From Ruminiclostridium cellobioparum DSM 1351 = ATCC 15832 (GTDB taxonomy: Bacteria > Bacillota > Clostridia > Acetivibrionales > DSM-1351): a stretch of DNA of 64,000 nt. The notes under the pieces were generated by a model. It was not told where the DNA came from, made no database searches, and saw only the letters and a list, made by a program, of their open reading frames with translations. Where the stretch lies: the NCBI RefSeq assembly GCF_000621505.1, contig NZ_JHYD01000026.1, positions 1 through 64,000 on the forward strand, written 5' to 3'. The stretch's first letter is position 1. Each line of letters starts with the position of its first letter. This document shows, one piece after another, positions 59,709-64,000 of the stretch. Position numbers and translations under genes: made by a program.

Positions 59709-61478
59709 ATGAAGGGGAAAGTGTACAAACTATTGAAGGCACGGCTTCTGCCGGTATTATTATCTGCGGCCGTTATTGTCACCATGCAGTTATCTCTGCC
59801 CGTTTATGCAGCATCTGCCAATGCAGCCGCAGGCAAGACCGTGACTGCAAGTACCACCATGACGGGCTCGGCAGCATTAGCAACGGACGGTAACAAGGAC
59901 ACTGCCAATCATCTGGGAGTCAATCAGGGTCTGCAGTGGATTCAGATTGATCTGGGAGCTGGTTACAGTATCAATAAAATCAACCTCTGGCACTATTTCG
60001 GCGATGGCAGGACATATCATGACGTAATTGTAAGAACTTCAACTACAGCAGATTTCAGCAGCGGAGTAAACACCGTTTTTAACAACGACACAAACAACAG
60101 TGCAGGTTTCGGGGCCGGATCGGATACGGAATATGCCGAAACCAGCAGCGGAAAAACCATTAATTTCTCTCCTGTGAATGCAAGATATATAAGGCTGTAT
60201 TCAGACGGAAGCAGTTCAAATGCCTTCAACCACTATGTGGAGGTGGAAGTCTGGACTGCCGATGTGCAGGCACCCGCCGCTTCCATATACGTTCCCTCGA
60301 AAAATGAACAGGGTACGTGGATCTGTCTTGACGGCTCAAATTCCACCGGTACCAATCCAATGGGCGTCAGCGGAGACTTCTCGGGTATAAAGTCATACAG
60401 CTGGAATTTCGGCGACGGCTCACCGGTTGATACGGGGGCATTCAATAACACTATAACCCATAAATACGCTTCAGCCGGAACATATAACGTGTCACTTACC
60501 GTAACCGACTATAACAATTTAACAGCAACAACCACTGCTACAGTCAATGTGGCAGCTTCTCTTCCCAAAGCTGTACCAAACGGATTTACCGCGTCCGATA
60601 TCAACAATGCTATAGCATCCCTTAATGGAAACCCCGGCATTGTGAACCTGTCTGCAGGTACATATTCCGTTTCAACTACAATCAAGGTTCCTGCAAATGT
60701 TGTTTTACAGGGTGCCGGAACCACAACCGTTCTGAAAAGTACTGCCGATCCGGCCATTTCAATAACAGGCAGCAATGCAAGGATTACAAACCTGAAACTT
60801 CAGGGTCCGGGACTGGAGACCGAAGGTATAGCCGCATCGGGCTTTAAAAATGTAATGATCGATCATTGTGACATTTCAAACTTCTCCATAGCCAATACTG
60901 CAGGAACCTACAGCTCGGTCACATATGAATTCAATACCATTCATGACAATACAAAGGATGGGCTTGGCTATGGCGTAATGGTTGTTTCGGGAGCCTATGC
61001 CATGATAAGAAAAAATGAATTTTATGATAACCGCCACTCTGTTGCAGGGGGAGGAAAGGGATCACAGGCAGGCTGGAAAACCTCCTATGACATTTACCAG
61101 AATACAATCGGCCATGCCGACAACAGTACGGCAGATGTGACTGTTGATGCACATGCCGGAACACAGGGCAGAATCAGAATAAACAATAACACCTTTAAAG
61201 ACCATCAATATTCCATTGGTCTGAGAGACGGCTGGGGTGAAATAAAAGGAAACAGCTTTACAAACATAAACCAGTACATCTGCAAATTTGACAAACCCGT
61301 ATACAGCGACGGTGTTACTATTCCCGGTGCGGGCTGCAATAATTTTGACATTTCCGGAAATACCATTACAAATTGCAATGTTTACTGGCGTATGCTCTAT
61401 GGAGCAGGCAATATTGTCTTGAACGGAAGGAATATAGACAGCATGATCCCGTATACCGGAACCGGAATATGGCAGTGA
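59709..61478 (+). CDS. Secreted right-handed beta-helix protein with F5/8C and PKD domains
   Basis: The protein is 589 residues. The start is the ATG at 59709, with AAAGGGG 8 bases upstream. A signal peptide (about 1-33, ending PVYAAS) is followed by an F5/8-type-C (discoidin) domain (about 40-180; LATDGNKDTANHLGV, WIQIDLGAGYSI), a PKD domain (about 187-285; YSWNFGDGSPVD, HKYASAGTYNVSLTVTDY) and a pectate-lyase-like beta-helix (about 290-580; VMIDHCDISN, EFNTIHDNTKDGL). The helix part looks like PL1/PL9/GH-family beta-helix proteins but I see no conserved catalytic site. No dockerin is present. Likely an extracellular polysaccharide-binding or -cleaving protein feeding the transporter. Confidence 0.85.
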   Translation: MKGKVYKLLKARLLPVLLSAAVIVTMQLSLPVYAASANAAAGKTVTASTTMTGSAALATDGNKDTANHLGVNQGLQWIQIDLGAGYSINKINLWHYFGDGRTYHDVIVRTSTTADFSSGVNTVFNNDTNNSAGFGAGSDTEYAETSSGKTINFSPVNARYIRLYSDGSSSNAFNHYVEVEVWTADVQAPAASIYVPSKNEQGTWICLDGSNSTGTNPMGVSGDFSGIKSYSWNFGDGSPVDTGAFNNTITHKYASAGTYNVSLTVTDYNNLTATTTATVNVAASLPKAVPNGFTASDINNAIASLNGNPGIVNLSAGTYSVSTTIKVPANVVLQGAGTTTVLKSTADPAISITGSNARITNLKLQGPGLETEGIAASGFKNVMIDHCDISNFSIANTAGTYSSVTYEFNTIHDNTKDGLGYGVMVVSGAYAMIRKNEFYDNRHSVAGGGKGSQAGWKTSYDIYQNTIGHADNSTADVTVDAHAGTQGRIRINNNTFKDHQYSIGLRDGWGEIKGNSFTNINQYICKFDKPVYSDGVTIPGAGCNNFDISGNTITNCNVYWRMLYGAGNIVLNGRNIDSMIPYTGTGIWQ

Positions 61479-61559
61479 TGAGACTGATTTGGCATGAAAT
61501 TTTTTTAAAATAGTAAAATGAAATGCCAAAATGAGAGAATTGTAAATAATGCAGTACCG

Positions 61560-61802
61560 ATAATAGTGCGCGAGTGCAACTTCAAAAAATGGGAAGCTCT
61601 ATTAAAAGTACATGCCTGAAATTATTGGCGAAACACAAGTGTTTTTGCTGGCAAATCGGCAGGAAGCCGATTTGAGCAGAACCCCGAAACAGGAGGTTGA
61701 GTGTTCTGCGACAGCCAAAATACTTGTGATGAGCCGTACAAATTTCAAGCATGTACTTTGTGAGCTATCCATTTTTTGATGTTAGCACGTGAGCACTATT
61801 AT
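61560..61802 (+). repeat. Branched palindrome family, copy D
   Basis: Outer arms ATAATAGTGC (61560-61569) and GCACTATTAT (61793-61802) are exact complements. Pairing continues with GTGCAACTTCAAAAAATGG against CCATTTTTTGATGTTAGCAC, then AGTACATGCCTGAAATT against AATTTCAAGCATGTACT. The core (61627-61735) has hairpin 1 AAATCGGC/GCCGATTT (61653-61673, loop AGGAA) and hairpin 2 GCAGAAC/GTTCTGC (61676-61709). Fills the 413-base gap 61479-61891 between converging genes. Confidence 0.88.
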
Positions 61803-61891
61803 AATTTTTCTGCATATTTCAATTGTATTAGTTTTGGCGGCATCCCCTGCTGTTCTCCTACTCCATTCAAGCAGCAGGAAACTGTAATTAT

Positions 61892-63166
61892 TTAATGCTT
61901 CAGCAGCTTTTCCTCCAGCTGGCCGAGCTGCTCCTTTGAAGGCGCGGTATTGTCATACCGCGCCTTGTCGTAACATTCGGCCAGCAGCGCATTAAACTGC
62001 TCTGGCACAGGAGATATGCCGCCTGCATCACGGCATATCTCCTGTGCCGTGGAAGCATTTGTCACTTTTACTCCCGACTTTCCTGCCCTGCCGATAAAGT
62101 ATTTCATAAGCCTTCTGACTTTAGCGGTATCGTCGGGCAATTTATCATAGGGGACTTCCCTTTTAAGGATACCCGAGGCCAGGTTTTGAAACCTGGAAAC
62201 CAGATTTTTCAGGTTTCTGTCCAGCAAACTCTCCTTTTCATCGGTGTGGCCGTTCTCGGTAACCATTTCAATTGTATGTTCACCGCTTCCAAACCACTTG
62301 ACAAGTTTAATAAACAATCTGATTAAAAGCTTCAGTACATGATAAATGCAAAATACAATAAAACCTATAACCAGCAGGGTTCCGATAATATTAACCAGCA
62401 TATAGATTATCTTATCGAACAGGGAGGGGTCCTTTGCCTCCTGGTTGAACATAAAGTCCTGCACCTGCTGTTCGGGAACCGTCATATCCTTGCTGCCTCC
62501 CGACAGCAAACCGGCAAGCAGGGCAAAAAACCTCCCTATGAGGCCGAGTGCGGATTTATATAGGGTTGTCACCTGTCCAAAGGAACCCACCAGGAACAGG
62601 ACTGCCAGTATAATACCGGCAAATATCTGATTATTCTTGCGCTGAGTGCTGCCGATATTCATACTGTTTTTTCCGAATCTCCTGGATTCGTCCACCTGTT
62701 TGACTATCAAAATTATAATTGAAGTAACAATTGAGATACATATGGCGGTGTAGCCAAAAAAGGCCATACTTGCTGTATTCGTATAAAAAAAGATCAAAGC
62801 AAGCAGTATATTTGTAATCATGGTGGCAGTTGCAAGCTGTATCGCAATATCCCTGCCGGTGGTAATATTGGTTTTAACACGGCTGAATATGAACATGCAT
62901 ATAATGGCTGTAAATAAAGCCGCAGGACTTATTCCGGCTGCAAACAGTGCTGCCAGTACCGACAGTGCCAGGGTTATTGCTTTGTAGACAAAGGGACCCG
63001 GCTTGAATCTGCATATTACAATTGCAGTAAGAGTTACAAGATTGGTAAGACAGGACAGCATAAATGCCATGGACGGGGGCATAAAGAACTGCAGCAGCAT
63101 ATAAAATTCCGGCAGCAAAACCAATATTTCAAAAATTGCAGTTACTGAAAAAATTCCAAACATCAT
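61892..63166 (-). CDS. DUF4129 domain multipass membrane protein
   Basis: The protein is 424 residues. About six hydrophobic segments (residues 8-230) are followed by a further segment near 260-285 and a C-terminal cytoplasmic DUF4129-type domain (about 330-424; VPYDKLPDDTAKVRRLMKYF, then GKSGVKVTNASTAQEICRDA and FNALLAECYDKARYDNTAPS). The family is usually found with DUF58 and transglutaminase-like genes in envelope or secretion systems. It overlaps the DUF58 gene by 4 bases, so the pair is coupled. No transglutaminase gene follows; it may lie upstream of the window edge. Confidence 0.85.
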   Translation of the reverse strand: MMFGIFSVTAIFEILVLLPEFYMLLQFFMPPSMAFMLSCLTNLVTLTAIVICRFKPGPFVYKAITLALSVLAALFAAGISPAALFTAIICMFIFSRVKTNITTGRDIAIQLATATMITNILLALIFFYTNTASMAFFGYTAICISIVTSIIILIVKQVDESRRFGKNSMNIGSTQRKNNQIFAGIILAVLFLVGSFGQVTTLYKSALGLIGRFFALLAGLLSGGSKDMTVPEQQVQDFMFNQEAKDPSLFDKIIYMLVNIIGTLLVIGFIVFCIYHVLKLLIRLFIKLVKWFGSGEHTIEMVTENGHTDEKESLLDRNLKNLVSRFQNLASGILKREVPYDKLPDDTAKVRRLMKYFIGRAGKSGVKVTNASTAQEICRDAGGISPVPEQFNALLAECYDKARYDNTAPSKEQLGQLEEKLLKH

Positions 63167-64000
63167 ACCACCCCACTTTCGCCGATGACAAGAGTCTCAA
63201 CCTGATGCCCGTCACGCCGGAGGTGAAATATTTCCTCCTCTATACTTTCATCCGAATAAAGTGTAACTATAAGTATGTCGGTATCCTTGGGTATGGAACC
63301 CCTCATGTTTTTTATCATGGTATAAAAGGATAGAACCCTGTGAAGCTGAAGCTTTGCCATTGCCTCTAAAATGGTAAAGAGCTGAGGCTGGCTGCAACGG
63401 GCTGGAATGCTTACAAACTCGGTCATATCCCTGAAATGCCCGTTTGAGCAAAAACCGGTGGCTATTCCCTGCTTTATGGCCCTTTCTACCACCGCGGCAC
63501 AAAAATGTATGCCGAATTCAATCTGCCGGCACTCCTCCTCGTTTGGAAACGGGTCCTGCTTGCTGCTGCTGTCAATGTTAAACAACAGCAGTATATTGGA
63601 ATTTGCGGTGTAATCGTACTTGAACACCTGCATCGAATTAGTTCTCGCAGTTGCCTTCCAGTTCACCCATGACATGGGATCACCCGGCTGATATTCTCTG
63701 ACACCCGCAGCCAGAAACGGGTCCGGATTTATAAATCTCCGGACCACGACATCCCCCTGCAGCGAATGAAAACATTCCATCAGCTTGTCGTGCTTCAAGG
63801 GATTTGGGTATACCAGCAGTCTGGTTTCATTGTCATATGAGGTAATTTTCGATACAAAGCCAAAAATATCTCCTGACGTTATTGTCACATTCCCCACATT
63901 GTAATCGCCTCTTTTAAGGCAGGTGACCTCATGTTTTCTCTTTATCCGGTAAAACGGCATAATGGAAAACACACTTCTGTGGTAGCCGCCCTCTTCCTGT
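63163..64000 (-). CDS. DUF58 family protein (N-terminus beyond window edge)
   Basis: The frame stays open to the window edge, so the start is not seen; GTG and ATG codons near 63972 are internal to a longer protein (upstream in-frame residues QEEGGYHRS). The conserved DUF58 core is RRFINPDPFLAAGVREYQPG followed by DPMSWVNWKATARTNSMQVF, and a von Willebrand A-like fold follows (ILLLFNIDSSS...). DUF58 proteins commonly travel with a MoxR ATPase. The region before the core (CLKRGDYNVGNVTITSGDIF) is typical. Length seen: 279 residues. Confidence 0.88.
   Translation of the reverse strand, partial: QEEGGYHRSVFSIMPFYRIKRKHEVTCLKRGDYNVGNVTITSGDIFGFVSKITSYDNETRLLVYPNPLKHDKLMECFHSLQGDVVVRRFINPDPFLAAGVREYQPGDPMSWVNWKATARTNSMQVFKYDYTANSNILLLFNIDSSSKQDPFPNEEECRQIEFGIHFCAAVVERAIKQGIATGFCSNGHFRDMTEFVSIPARCSQPQLFTILEAMAKLQLHRVLSFYTMIKNMRGSIPKDTDILIVTLYSDESIEEEIFHLRRDGHQVETLVIGESGVV

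Overview
The window looks like a chromosomal stretch of a mesophilic, anaerobic, Gram-positive clostridium, probably of the cellulolytic cluster III / Ruminiclostridium type. This is inference from AT-rich spacers, strong AGGAGG ribosome sites, a T-box, a tandem glycine riboswitch, YesMN and LplABC-type sugar systems and a CcpA-age Firmicute gene repertoire; no rRNA is present to settle it. I see no tRNA, rRNA, CRISPR array or prophage. The only insertion sequence is a cut-off IS3-type element at the left edge.

Layout. 1-351: end of an IS. 489-6330 (minus): T-box-controlled small membrane protein plus valS, then an AI-2E-type permease, a 59-residue protein and a PRC-barrel protein. 6566-7882 (plus): DUF1015 protein. 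7941-18208 (minus): a complete urea module, urtABCDE (urea ABC importer) followed by ureABCEFGD (nickel urease with all accessory genes). 18594-22419 (minus): a hybrid histidine kinase and an AraC-type response regulator just upstream of the urea module. 22656-23750 (plus): a receiver-kinase protein. 23853-27970 (minus): a heterodimeric ABC exporter with a divergent MarR regulator. 28766-31377 (plus): promoter, glycine riboswitch, serC-serA. 31472-34787 (minus): small PCP_red-like protein, then TrmB-like regulator, lysA and ddh.

35199-59399 is a large carbohydrate or sugar-acid catabolic island. One minus operon (47842 to 35199) runs LplB-YtcP-solute-binding protein, LarA-like racemase, GH2-like protein, 2-hydroxyacid dehydrogenase, TIM-barrel epimerase, phosphohexomutase and GH94-type phosphorylase. 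The divergent plus-strand YesM/YesN pair (48230-51446) probably senses the substrate and controls it. A second minus operon (59399 to 51596) holds a Gfo/Idh/MocA dehydrogenase, a fused PreA/PreT-like flavoprotein, a PGDH-like dehydrogenase, a mannonate-oxidoreductase-type SDR, a NagB-like isomerase and a gluconokinase-type kinase. A divergent secreted beta-helix protein (59709-61478) shares a promoter region with an exact 7+7 palindromic operator. The right end is a DUF4129/DUF58 pair cut by the window edge.

The most unusual structural signal is a family of four large branched palindromes (cores near 374-486, 16692-16926, 34881-35185, 61560-61802). Each has a long outer stem enclosing two hairpins. 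The stems are kept while their sequences differ (compensatory change), all four point the same way, and three of the four begin within about 14 bases of a stop codon. The most unusual gene content is the catabolic island: a GH2 homologue whose nucleophile position is Ser although the uronate-binding N-x-K motif remains, a dihydropyrimidine-dehydrogenase-like fusion with reversed domain order and no catalytic Cys, and a LarA-like enzyme.
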